A stretch of DNA of 64,000 nt from QHXN01 sp035296285 (GTDB taxonomy: Bacteria > Acidobacteriota > Blastocatellia > Pyrinomonadales > Pyrinomonadaceae), in the NCBI GenBank assembly GCA_035296285.1, contig DATHBF010000449.1, forward strand, positions 11,372 through 75,371, given 5' to 3'. Below, piece by piece: positions 47,725 to 58,276 of the stretch (positions are counted from its first letter, which is position 1; every line of letters begins with the position of its first letter). Position numbers and translations under genes: made by a program. The notes under the pieces are model-generated. The model was not told where the DNA came from. It saw nothing but the letters and a program-made list of their open reading frames with translations, and made no database searches.

Positions 47725-48897
47725 GTGTCCCAACGAAAATTCATCGCGCTCGCCCTGGCACTCGTCGTGTCCCTCGGGCTGTCTTCCCCGACGCTCGCGC
47801 TCGTCGCCGACGCCGTCGCCACGCCGACGCCCTCGACCGACGCGCCGCCCGCCGACGCCGAAGAGGCTCCCGCCGAAGCCCCCGCCCCGAACGGCGACGC
47901 GGCCCCCGCCCCCGGGCAGCCGCAGAAGCGCAAAGGCAACGCCTTCGCGCGCGCCCTCTCTGCCCCCTTCCGCGCCCTCGCCCGTCTGTTCGGCGGCGGC
48001 AAGAAGAACGACGCCGCGAAGAAGCGCGGGCAGCCCGCCCCGCCCTCGAAAACCGAGACGGCCGCCGCCGTCAAGCCCAAGCCGGCCGAGCCCGCTGCCG
48101 CGGCTCAGGAGCCGGCCGCCGCCGCGGCCCCGCCGCTCCAGTCTGTTCTGAAGGACGCGCCCGCCGTGCGCGCCGCCGAAGGACCGCGCGTCGTCCGCCC
48201 GGCCGAAGCCGGCGCGGCGCGTCCGAACACGGGGATGTGGATTCCCGTCATCGAAGGCATCCCGAAAGACCCGCTCTCGCAGGGGCGCGCGCTGCTCGAA
48301 CACGGCTACGTCCAGGAGTCCATCTCGGAGCTTTCAATCGCCGCCACGCAGGTCGGGCCCGGGCTGGTCGAAGCCAACAACCTGCTCGGCATCGCCTACG
48401 ACCGCATGGGCTGGCACAGGCAGGCCATAGAGGCTTACCAGCGCGCCCTCACCTTCGCGCCCAAAGACCCCTACGTCCTCGCCAACCTCGGCTTCTCACT
48501 CCACCTCGCCGACGACCACCAGAACGCCCTCAAGCGCCTCAAACAAGCCTCGAAGCTGGCCCCCGGCACCCCCGTCATCTACAACAACCTCGGTATCGTC
48601 CTCGCGCGCCTGCGCAAGTACGAAGAGGCGTACAAGCACTTCGCCATCGCCTCGAACGAGTACGACGCGCACCTAAAGCTCGCCGGCATACTCGAAGACC
48701 AGCGCCGCGACGCCGAGGCCGTCAAGCACTACGAGGCCGCGCTCAACATGCAGCCCGGCGCCAGCGCCGTCCTCGAACGCCTCGTCGCCCTCTACGACCG
48801 CACGGGCCAGCGCGACAAGGCCGACACGGCCCGCCGCGCCCTCGGCCGGCCAAAGAACCCGCAGCGGACGACCATTGGCGGCGGTGGCGGCGACTAA
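47725..48897 (+). CDS. Exported TPR protein with Pro/Ala-rich N-terminal region
   Basis: The protein has 390 residues; the GTG start lies 10 nt after AGGAGG. A signal peptide (FIALALALVVSLGLSSPTLA) is followed by about 120 residues of Pro/Ala/Lys-rich low complexity, a short link, and five TPRs (VEANNLLGIAYDRMGWHRQAIEAYQRAL; PYVLANLGFSLHLADDHQNALKRL; and further copies). The tail is Gly-rich. It probably spans from membrane to periplasm as a flexible scaffold. A near-consensus promoter and a terminator hairpin bracket it as a single-gene unit. Confidence 0.88.
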   Translation: MSQRKFIALALALVVSLGLSSPTLALVADAVATPTPSTDAPPADAEEAPAEAPAPNGDAAPAPGQPQKRKGNAFARALSAPFRALARLFGGGKKNDAAKKRGQPAPPSKTETAAAVKPKPAEPAAAAQEPAAAAAPPLQSVLKDAPAVRAAEGPRVVRPAEAGAARPNTGMWIPVIEGIPKDPLSQGRALLEHGYVQESISELSIAATQVGPGLVEANNLLGIAYDRMGWHRQAIEAYQRALTFAPKDPYVLANLGFSLHLADDHQNALKRLKQASKLAPGTPVIYNNLGIVLARLRKYEEAYKHFAIASNEYDAHLKLAGILEDQRRDAEAVKHYEAALNMQPGASAVLERLVALYDRTGQRDKADTARRALGRPKNPQRTTIGGGGGD

Positions 48898-48910
48898 AGC
48901 ATAAAAAGAA

Positions 48911-48946
48911 CCGAGGGGGCCGGGATTTAACTCCCGACCCCCTCGG
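48911..48946 (+). terminator. Terminator-like hairpin after the TPR gene
   Basis: CCGAGGGGGCCGGGA pairs with TCCCGACCCCCTCGG (one mismatch) 13 bp after the stop. AAAAAG precedes the stem. There is no U-run on the plus strand. Confidence 0.65.
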
Positions 48947-49163
48947 CGACGAGGCCGCCGCCCGCCCACCCGCGTGCGGCGACCCCGCGGCACAGCCCGC
49001 GCCCTTCCGGGGCGGACGTGCCTACCGAGGGACGATGCGCGTGCCCATAAGCGCACTCATCCCATGATTCGGCAGGAAGGGACAGGCCCGGGTGCCGGAG
49101 CAGACTCCGACCTGCCCTTGCTAAAAGGCAAACTCCTTAAAGGGACTGTTCGCGAATAAGGGG

Positions 49164-49189
49164 TGACGTGATCCGTGAGGATTACGTCA
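49164..49189. other. 11-bp hairpin with a GNRA-type tetraloop
   Basis: TGACGTGATCC and GGATTACGTCA pair fully as RNA (one G-U) around GTGA, a GNRA tetraloop. There is no following U-run, so it is not a simple terminator. It could be part of a small RNA or, as DNA, a TGACGT...ACGTCA operator. Confidence 0.5.
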
Positions 49190-49280
49190 TCTGTAGCGGG
49201 GTGGCGCTGGCGTAACTGGCTTAAAGCGAGAAACTATTTACACCCGCCAAGCTCATCAGTCAACGGTTTTTTCGCCCTCT

Positions 49281-49295
49281 TGCAAGACTCTTGCA
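49281..49295. promoter_or_regulatory. Palindrome TGCAAGA-C-TCTTGCA, copy 1
   Basis: This 7-1-7 perfect inverted repeat matches the core of the palindrome at 49773-49793. It lies 142 bp beyond the stop of the small exported repeat protein, so the two copies flank that gene. Confidence 0.6.
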
Positions 49296-49436
49296 TCTCC
49301 CGGCGCAAGCGACCCACAGGGCAAGAAATTTTTCCTGGCCCGTACCAGATATTTTGCTATCATGCACGGGCACACCACGCCTGTGCCGCCGCGAGCCTCA
49401 CGGCAGCGTACACCTTGCCGCGACTCGCCGACGTTC

Positions 49437-49697
49437 CTAGAACAGCCCCAGCAAGCTTTGCATCAAATTAAACGTGACCTCTAACCCGTCAATCGAGGTT
49501 TGTGAGGACGTGCCAGTCACACCAGTCTGCATTTCACCTGGAGCGCCGTTCTGGATATCACCGTCGCCGGTGACGCCGTTCTGTATTACTCCTTGAGTCG
49601 CGCTCGTCGTTCCTGTGACCCCGTTTTGCATTAGTCCGGCGTAGGCAGAGCAGGACAGAGTCAGAATCAACATCGCGGTGCTAATAGCTTTGCGCAT
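49437..49697 (-). CDS. Small exported protein with four (M/I)QNGVTG-type repeats (candidate propeptide)
   Basis: The protein has 86 residues. The Sec signal is residues about 1-20 (KAISTAMLILTLSCSAYA). The mature part contains MQNGVTG (23-29), IQNGVTG (38-44), IQNGAPG (48-54) and MQTGVTG (56-62), separated by short Thr/Ser/Asp linkers. It ends in a hydrophobic-amphipathic tail, LEVTFNLMQSLLGLF. There is no Cys in the mature form and no enzymatic motif. GAGAGGAAAAGAAA precedes the ATG. It is divergent from the TPR-HTH-REC regulator. Secretion plus repeated short modules plus a divergent TPR regulator suggest a pro-signal, but a structural or adhesive role is possible. Confidence 0.75.
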   Translation of the reverse strand: MRKAISTAMLILTLSCSAYAGLMQNGVTGTTSATQGVIQNGVTGDGDIQNGAPGEMQTGVTGTSSQTSIDGLEVTFNLMQSLLGLF

Positions 49698-49772
49698 TTT
49701 CTTTTCCTCTCATTTTGGATGGGTTAGTAGCCATGCTCGCCGCATCTCGTTGAACTGCGGTGACTTTGATAC

Positions 49773-49793
49773 TGATGCAAGAGTCTTGCATCA
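49773..49793. promoter_or_regulatory. Perfect 21-bp palindrome in the divergent promoter, copy 2
   Basis: Arms TGATGCAAGA and TCTTGCATCA lie around a single central base. The core TGCAAGA-N-TCTTGCA equals copy 1 at 49281. It lies 21 bp upstream of the regulator start and about 75 bp upstream of the small exported protein's start, ideal for control of both. Confidence 0.75.
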
Positions 49794-49814
49794 ATGAAGA
49801 AAGGCAACCCTCAC

Positions 49815-51701
49815 ATGAATTTGGTCAGCGACAAGTTGAGATTATTAGAAACCCCTAACCTTACAACTGACGAGCGCACCTTGCTTCGCTGCCAAGTCGC
49901 CGCGGACTTAATTTACGCGGGGCAGTATGAGGCAGCAAAGGACGCTTTAGGGGACCTGTGGCATGAAATCGGCAACCGCCCTGACCTCAAAGGGCGGTCA
50001 ATTCTTACCACCGCTGAGATTCTGTTGCAATGTGGAGTGTTAAGTGGCTGGCTCGGTAGCGTCCGCAATATCTCTCAGGCTCAAGAACAAGCGAAGAACC
50101 TACTCTCAGAAGCACTCCGACTCTTCGAGGCTCAAGGCTGTCGGTCTAAAGTCTCAGAAGTTCAGTATGAACTCGGCATATGTTACTGGCGTGTTGGTGC
50201 CTATGATGAAGCGCGCATCATTTTACGTGAGGCTCTCCAAGAACTTGGGGAGAACAATATCGAACTTGAAGCAAAAATCTTAATTCGACGAACACTTGTC
50301 GAGATTAGCACCAACAGAGATCACGAGGCGTGGGAAATTCTCGAAGAGGCCAAATCTTCCTTTGAAACTTGCAGTGATGCGGTTAAGGGAAGGTGGCACG
50401 GGCAAAAAGGTCTAGTCCTATTCAAACTAGCAACTATAGAAAATAGGGCTGATTACTTCGACAGAGCCATCATTGAATATACGGCGGCTATTTACCATTA
50501 TGAGCGGGCGAAGCATGAGAGGTACTGCGGCAATAATTTAAACAACTTAGCCTTCCTCCTGTACAAATTAAACCGTTTTAAGGAAGCGCATGAGAATTTA
50601 GACCGGGCTTATAAGATTTTTGCGAGGCTGAAAGACCCCGGCAATGTGGCGCAGGTGAATGAGACGCGGGCGCGGGCGTTGGTGGCGGAGGGGAGGTTTG
50701 AGGAGGCTGCGCGGGTGGTTGAGCGCGTCGTGAGGGTTTTGGAGCAGGGCGGGGAGAACGGGTTGCTGGCGGACGCTTTGGCGGTGCAGGGGGTGGCGCT
50801 GGCGAGGTTGGGGCAGCAGGAAGGTTCGATGCGGGCGCTGCGGCGGGCGGTGAGCGTGGCGACGGATTCGGGCGCGCACTCGAACGCGGGGCAGGCGGCG
50901 CTGACTTTGATTGAGGAGCATGCGGAGAGGATGGCGGACGCGGAATTGTATTCCGTCTACCGCAGGGCCGACCGCATGTTGAAGGAGACGCAGGACGCGG
51001 AGGACGTGGCGCGGTTGAGGGCGTGCGCGCGGGTCGTCGTGCGGCGGATGCGTGGGGCGAAGTTGAGTGACGAGGATTTCAGCCTGCCGCGCGTGGTCAG
51101 AGAGTACGAGGCGCGCTTTATCGAGCAGGCGCTGGACCTCGAAGAGGGGAGCGTGACGCGGGCGGCGAAGCGGCTCGGCGTCAAGCACCAGACGCTCGCG
51201 CACCTGCTTGAGACGCGCCACCGGCACCTGTTGCAGAAGAGGCGCCCGGCCGTCAGCCGCCGCCGGAGCATCATCACGGGGCCTCGCGTCATCACCCCTT
51301 ACAAGAATGTGAAGGTCGCGCGGCCCGTCTCGATCCTGCTGGTCGAAGACAACGAGATGGTGGCGGAGCCGGTCAGGGACTGCCTTGAGTACGAGGGCTG
51401 GCGCGTCGAGACGTGCGCCGATGGCGGCGAGGCGCTGCGGCTCATCGAGGGGCCGGAGCACTTCGATTTGCTGCTGCTCGACAACGAGCTGCCGGGGGTG
51501 ACCGGCCTGGAACTGATACGCCGCGCGCGCTCACTCGCGCACCGGAGGCGGACGCCTATCGCCATGTTCTCGGGCTGCGACGTGGCCGTCGAGGCGCGCA
51601 GCGCCGGCGCCGACGCCTTCCTCAGAAAGCCGGACGACATGCCCGTGCTCGTCAACGTCATCGGCGGCCTCCTCGCCGAAGAGGCCGCGGACGAGGATTA
51701 A
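49815..51701 (+). CDS. TPR - Fis-type HTH - receiver regulator
   Basis: The ATG at 49815 has AAAGG 10 nt upstream. A slightly longer start at 49794 abuts the palindrome without any ribosome-binding site, so I reject it. The protein has 628 residues. Residues about 1-420 are TPR-like helices (SKVSEVQYELGICYWRVGAYDEA; NNLNNLAFLLYKLNRFKEAHENL; NVAQVNETRARALVAEGRFEEAA). Residues about 430-478 form a Fis/HTH_8-like domain (RFIEQALDLEEGSVTRAAKRLGV). Residues about 505-620 are a receiver with Asp in LLLLDNELPG (about 556) and Lys in FLRKPDD. Base composition shifts abruptly near 50640 from AT-rich to the chromosomal high GC. Confidence 0.9.
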   Translation: MNLVSDKLRLLETPNLTTDERTLLRCQVAADLIYAGQYEAAKDALGDLWHEIGNRPDLKGRSILTTAEILLQCGVLSGWLGSVRNISQAQEQAKNLLSEALRLFEAQGCRSKVSEVQYELGICYWRVGAYDEARIILREALQELGENNIELEAKILIRRTLVEISTNRDHEAWEILEEAKSSFETCSDAVKGRWHGQKGLVLFKLATIENRADYFDRAIIEYTAAIYHYERAKHERYCGNNLNNLAFLLYKLNRFKEAHENLDRAYKIFARLKDPGNVAQVNETRARALVAEGRFEEAARVVERVVRVLEQGGENGLLADALAVQGVALARLGQQEGSMRALRRAVSVATDSGAHSNAGQAALTLIEEHAERMADAELYSVYRRADRMLKETQDAEDVARLRACARVVVRRMRGAKLSDEDFSLPRVVREYEARFIEQALDLEEGSVTRAAKRLGVKHQTLAHLLETRHRHLLQKRRPAVSRRRSIITGPRVITPYKNVKVARPVSILLVEDNEMVAEPVRDCLEYEGWRVETCADGGEALRLIEGPEHFDLLLLDNELPGVTGLELIRRARSLAHRRRTPIAMFSGCDVAVEARSAGADAFLRKPDDMPVLVNVIGGLLAEEAADED

Positions 51702-51713
51702 TCAGACGAAAAT

Positions 51714-53126
51714 TCAGGGCCGGCGCGTCAGGTTGTAGTCGCGCAGGCGGCGGTAGAGCGTGGAGGGCGAGATGCCGAGGATTTCGGCGGTCCGGCCGCG
51801 GTGCCAGCCGGTCTGTTCGAGGGCGGCGAGAATCTGCTGGCGCTCCATCTCGCGCAAGGGCGGTGGCACTCCCTGCGGCTGGCCGGCGGGCTGGCCCGCG
51901 GGAGTGACGGCCGCGGGCGCGGCGGCGAAGGGGCGGAAGGAGGATGAAGGGGACGCTATTTCGGGCGGCAGCTCGGCCGTCGTGATGCGCGAGTCGTTGG
52001 CGAGGAGGACGGCGCGCTCAAGGGTGTTCCGGAGCTGGCGGACGTTGCCGGGCCAGTGGTAAGTCTTGAGGGCTTCGAGGGCTTCGGGCGTCAGTTCGGG
52101 CGGGTTGGTGCCGCCGAGCTGCTTGAGCAGGTGTTGCGCCAGGGGCTCGATGTCTTCGGTGCGCTCGCGCAGGGCGGGCAGCGAAATCTGGAAGCCGTTG
52201 ACGCGGTAGAGCAGGTCGGAGCGGAAGCGGCCGTCGCCGACGACCTCGTTGATGTCGCGGTTCGTGGCGGCGACGATCCTGACGTTGACCTGCACCTTCC
52301 TGACCGCGCCCACCCTGTAGAACGAGTTAGTCTCAATCGCCCGCAAGAGCTTCGACTGCAAAGGCGGCGGGAGCTCCGTCACCTCGTCCAGAAAGATCGT
52401 CCCGTTGTCGGCCAACTCCCAGAGGCCGAGCTTGCGCCCCTTCGCGCCGGAGAAGGCGCCGGCCTCGTAGCCGAACAATTCCGACTCAAGTAAAGTTTCC
52501 TGGATGGCCGCGCAGTTGAGGTCGATGAAGGAGCCGCCCGCCCGCAAAGACATGCGGTGGATGGCGTGCGCGATGAGTTCCTTGCCCGTGCCAGACTCGC
52601 CCGTGATGAGCACCGAGGCGTCCGAGGGCGCGACCCGCTCCACCAGCCGCAGCACTTCCCGCATCGAGTCCGAGACGTAGACGATCTCGGGCGCGGCCGT
52701 CTGCCGCTCGACGAGCGTGCGCAGGCGCGCGTTGTCAACCCTCAGGCGGCGCTTCTCGGCGGCCTGCTTGACGAGCGCGTCCAGCTCGGCGATGCGGTAG
52801 GGCTTCGAGAGGTAGTCGTAGGCGCCGAGCTTCATCGCCTCGATGGCCGACTCGACGGTGGCGTGGCCCGTGAGCATGATGACTTCGGGCGGGTTCGGGC
52901 GCTGGTGGACGCGGCGCAAAAGCTCCATGCCGTCGAGGCGGGGCATGCTGATGTCCGTGAGCAGCACGTCCACGTTGCTCTCTTCGAGGAGCTTTAAAGC
53001 CTCCTCGCCGTCGGGCGCGACCTTCACGTCGTGGCCCATGCGCTGCAACTCCTTCTGGAGCACGAGACGCAGGTTCGCCTCGTCTTCGGCGACGAGGATT
53101 CTGGCGGGCTGTGTGTTCTGGCTCAA
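51714..53126 (-). CDS. NtrC/AtoC-family sigma54 response regulator with GAFSGA loop
   Basis: The protein has 470 residues with a TTG start. The receiver spans 1-120 (ILVAEDEANL; phospho-Asp in LLTDISMP at about 56; Lys in YLSKPYR). The AAA+ domain spans about 145-375 with Walker A GESGTGKEL, the loop EAGAFSGAKGRK, Walker B GTIFLDEV and an RR finger region. The C-terminal Fis HTH is RGRTAEILGISPSTLYRRL. The sigma54-contacting loop is normally GAFTGA; Thr is Ser here (codon TCC). It is encoded 23 bp after its probable cognate kinase. It is expected to drive sigma54 promoters, whose targets are unknown. Confidence 0.95.
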   Translation of the reverse strand: MSQNTQPARILVAEDEANLRLVLQKELQRMGHDVKVAPDGEEALKLLEESNVDVLLTDISMPRLDGMELLRRVHQRPNPPEVIMLTGHATVESAIEAMKLGAYDYLSKPYRIAELDALVKQAAEKRRLRVDNARLRTLVERQTAAPEIVYVSDSMREVLRLVERVAPSDASVLITGESGTGKELIAHAIHRMSLRAGGSFIDLNCAAIQETLLESELFGYEAGAFSGAKGRKLGLWELADNGTIFLDEVTELPPPLQSKLLRAIETNSFYRVGAVRKVQVNVRIVAATNRDINEVVGDGRFRSDLLYRVNGFQISLPALRERTEDIEPLAQHLLKQLGGTNPPELTPEALEALKTYHWPGNVRQLRNTLERAVLLANDSRITTAELPPEIASPSSSFRPFAAAPAAVTPAGQPAGQPQGVPPPLREMERQQILAALEQTGWHRGRTAEILGISPSTLYRRLRDYNLTRRP

Positions 53127-53149
53127 AGGAGGTCCGCTCCCCCGGGTTT

Positions 53150-55195
53150 TTATGGTAGGGCCGGCAGCGAAATCTCGAAGACGGTTCCGTGCCCCACGGC
53201 CGAGTCCACACTGATGCGGCCGCCGTGCTCGGTAACAATACCATAACAGACGGCAAGTCCGAGCCCCGTCCCTCGGCCGACCTCTTTGGTGGTGAAGAAC
53301 GGGTCGAAGATGCGCTCGCGTATCTCGGGCGCGATGCCCTGCCCCGTGTCGCGGACCCCGATGGAGACGGCGCCCTCGCCATTCCGCGTCGAGAGCGTGA
53401 GCGTGCCGCCGTCGGGCATGGCGTCGATGCCGTTCTCGGCGAGGATGATGACGGCCTGCTGCAACTGCCCGCGGTCGCCCGAGACGCGCGGCAGGTCGCG
53501 CGCCGCTTCGACCTCGAATCTCACGTCCGCGCCGCGCTTCTGATGAAGGAGGAGGCGCGCGGCCGACTCGACGACTTCCGACAGGTCAATCGGCTCGTGC
53601 TCGGCCGGCCGGGCGCGGCTGAAGTCGAGCAGGCCGTTCGTGATCTGCTTGCAGCGGAAAGCCTCGCCGCGGATGAGTTGCAGGTACTCCCTTAAATCTT
53701 CGGCGTCGGCGCCCGAGCCGTAGACGCGCTCGTCGGCGCGCGTCTCAAGCGCCTCGGCGCAGGCGGCGATGGTGGCGAGCGGGTTGTTGATCTCGTGGAC
53801 GACGCCGGCCGCAAGCCTCCCGACGGCGGCGAGCTTTTCCGTCCGGGCGACGGCGCGGCTGGCTAAGACGCGCGCCGTGATGTCCTCGCCGACCGTGATG
53901 ACGTGCGAGACCTCCTCGCCGTCTATGCGCATGGGGACTTTGCTGACGAGCCAGTGGCGCTGGTCGCCCGAGTCGCCGCGCGACTCCTGCTCGATGCGCT
54001 CGATCTCGCCGGTCTCGAAGGCCCGCCTGAACTCTTCTTCCAAGACTTCGCGCGGCTGGCGCGTCAAGACCTCGAAGACGTTGCGGCCGAGCACGGCGCG
54101 GCGCGGGATGCCCTGCCCGCCCGACTCGCGGTTGCGGTTCCAGGCGACGACGCGGTAGTCGCGGTCAACGGCGTAGAGCGAGACGGGCAGGCTGTCGATG
54201 ATGGCCTCGGTGAAGCGGCGCTGCGACTCGGCCTCGGCCGTGCGGCGCTCGACCTCGCGCGCGAGCACCGCCGACGTGTGGCGCGCGGCCTCGTAGAGCG
54301 CCGAGATGCGCGCCGCCAGCGCCGCCTGCTGCGCCGCCGCGTCGATCAGGCGCTCCTCGGTCGGGCCGCAGTCGGAGGCGCGGTCGTAGGCGACGACGAG
54401 GGCGCCTAGGGCGCGCTTCTCGAAGGCGAGCGGCGCGGCGTACTCGACGAGGTGGCGCTCGTCGCGCAGCAAAAATTCTTCCGGAGCCTCGATCCGCCTC
54501 GGCGCGGCGGGCGCGGTCGAGAGCCACGCCAGCAGCCTCTCCGAGTTGACGAGCGAGGCGTCCTCCTCCGCGCTCCCCTCTCGGTCGAAGACGCAGACGG
54601 TCAGGCCCAGTCCCTTCCCGCGGTCCGATTCCCTGCGCACGAGCATGGCGGCCGAGAGCGAGGCGTCCGCGCCTTCGTAAGTGGCGCCCGAGACGCGGCG
54701 CACGACCTCTTCGGGGCTCAGGGCGTGCAGCAGCCCGCGCCCGAGGTCGGCGAGGAATGCCAGCTCGCGGTTGCTGCCTTCGAGGGCGCGCTCGCGCTCG
54801 GCGGCTTCGAGGTGCGCGCCGACGCGGCTCAGCAGCTCGCGCGCGGTCTGGCCCTTGACGACGAAGTCGTCGGCCCCGGCGGCGAACGCCTCGACCTTAT
54901 AGTCCTCGCGGTCGTGCGAAGAGACGATGATGATGGGGAGCCGCCGGGTGGCGGCCTGGGCGCGCAGGAGCCGGCAGAGGGCGAGGCCGCTGACGCCGGG
55001 CAGCTCGATGTCGAGGATGATGAGGTCGCAGGACTGGCGGTGCAGCTCGCGCAGCGCGGCCGCCGCGTCGGCGCACGCCACGACATCATGGCCCGCGCCG
55101 GAGAGCGCCCGCCGCAGGGCACGCCTCACGCGCTCGTCGTCCTCGACGAGCAGCAGCGTTGAAGACCTCACAGGTGCGCCCGAGGCAGCAGACAT
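53150..55195 (-). CDS. Soluble hybrid histidine kinase: REC-GAF-PAS-HisKA-HATPase
   Basis: The protein has 681 residues and no transmembrane segment. The N-terminal receiver (LLLVEDDERV; Asp in LIILDIELPG; Lys in FVVKGQT) spans about 10-130. A GAF-like domain follows at about 150-310. PAS begins at EAIIDSLPVSLYAVDRDYRVVAWNRN (about 335). The HisKA box is AAVGRLAAGVVHEINNPLATI, with His near 462. HATPase_c has N-box ILAENGIDAMP, DTGQGI and GRGTGLGLAVCYG. Having its own receiver upstream of the kinase core suggests input from another kinase. It is co-transcribed with the sigma54 regulator downstream. Confidence 0.94.
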   Translation of the reverse strand: MSAASGAPVRSSTLLLVEDDERVRRALRRALSGAGHDVVACADAAAALRELHRQSCDLIILDIELPGVSGLALCRLLRAQAATRRLPIIIVSSHDREDYKVEAFAAGADDFVVKGQTARELLSRVGAHLEAAERERALEGSNRELAFLADLGRGLLHALSPEEVVRRVSGATYEGADASLSAAMLVRRESDRGKGLGLTVCVFDREGSAEEDASLVNSERLLAWLSTAPAAPRRIEAPEEFLLRDERHLVEYAAPLAFEKRALGALVVAYDRASDCGPTEERLIDAAAQQAALAARISALYEAARHTSAVLAREVERRTAEAESQRRFTEAIIDSLPVSLYAVDRDYRVVAWNRNRESGGQGIPRRAVLGRNVFEVLTRQPREVLEEEFRRAFETGEIERIEQESRGDSGDQRHWLVSKVPMRIDGEEVSHVITVGEDITARVLASRAVARTEKLAAVGRLAAGVVHEINNPLATIAACAEALETRADERVYGSGADAEDLREYLQLIRGEAFRCKQITNGLLDFSRARPAEHEPIDLSEVVESAARLLLHQKRGADVRFEVEAARDLPRVSGDRGQLQQAVIILAENGIDAMPDGGTLTLSTRNGEGAVSIGVRDTGQGIAPEIRERIFDPFFTTKEVGRGTGLGLAVCYGIVTEHGGRISVDSAVGHGTVFEISLPALP

Positions 55196-55234
55196 CCTGT
55201 GACGATTGAAAACGAAGGGGCGGGGAAAGTCAAC

Positions 55235-55322
55235 AAAGGGGTGCCGGGTGCCGGGTTCCAGGTGCCGGGTAGGAGCAGACTGTCCTCACCCGGCACCTGG
55301 AACCCGGCACCCGGCACCTTTG

Positions 55323-55323
<1 letters not shown>
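55235..55323. repeat. Long REP-like inverted repeat (GGTGCCGGGT modules)
   Basis: Arms of about 34 bp (55235-55270 and 55288-55323) are built of GTGCCGGGT / GGTTCCAGGTGCCGGGT modules around a 17-bp loop. It sits between two minus-strand genes and touches the stop codon of the HD-GYP/GGDEF gene. It could terminate that transcript, but the modular composition looks like a mobile palindromic repeat. Confidence 0.75.
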
Positions 55324-57836
<2,513 letters not shown>

Positions 57837-58276
57837 TCGTCGGCTCCCCGGAAAATGTCTGTTAGAAAATGTCTGTTATAAGCCGTCGCCGAAAGTGGGG
57901 GCCGGGAGCAAATCGGCGCCCGCTTTCGGCGACGGCGGCTGGGGGCAAAACGGCAGGCTTGTTTGTGGCACTCGCCCGCCGGGCTGGGTGAGAACTTGTT
58001 GGGGGCGCCTTGAACCTCCACCTCCCGGCGCCCCGCTTTCAAACGAACACGCTTTCTCGCTTCAAAGTTGGTGCGGCCTTACGGACCCCGTGCGGTGGGT
58101 CCGCGGGGCGCGTATCCGGCGCCCCTGCAAGCCGCGCCTTCACCTTTAACAACCCGCGTGCCGCGCGACGTTTCTGGAAGAAGGGCTGTAAAAACCGTCC
58201 CCCGGTCGTGTCGTCGTCGGCGCGGCGCGGCGGCGGCGGTCAGCGTGACAGGTCACGTTGACGGGGGCCGCGCAGA
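57837..58276. promoter_or_regulatory. Divergent intergenic region with several inverted repeats
   Basis: This 440-bp region has no supported gene. It contains a tandem direct repeat of about 15 bp (GAAAATGTCTGTTA, near 57851-57880) next to the HD-GYP start. A long hairpin with perfect 14-bp arms GCCGTCGCCGAAAG / CTTTCGGCGACGGC lies at 57882-57936. A palindrome CGTGAC-AG-GTCACG (58244-58257) lies 20 bp before the MFS gene and is a possible operator for it. Confidence 0.5.

Larger units (their letters stand above)
48947..49436. other. 490-bp gene-free region with structured elements, start of the lower-GC patch
   Basis: I see no supported gene. GC falls noticeably from about 49130 onward. The region holds a compact hairpin at 49164-49189 and a 15-bp palindrome at 49281-49295 that is repeated in the promoter of the TPR regulator. 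A 26-codon frame near 49364-49440 lacks a ribosome-binding site and I do not call it. Confidence 0.5.

Noticed and set aside
49364..49440. 26-codon plus-strand frame between the two palindromes
   Set aside because: No ribosome-binding site, Arg/Pro-rich shadow composition, and it overlaps the end of the small exported protein gene.
49794..49814. Upstream ATG at 49794 as start of the TPR-HTH-REC regulator
   Set aside because: It abuts the palindrome with no room for a ribosome-binding site, while the ATG at 49815 has AAAGG at proper spacing.
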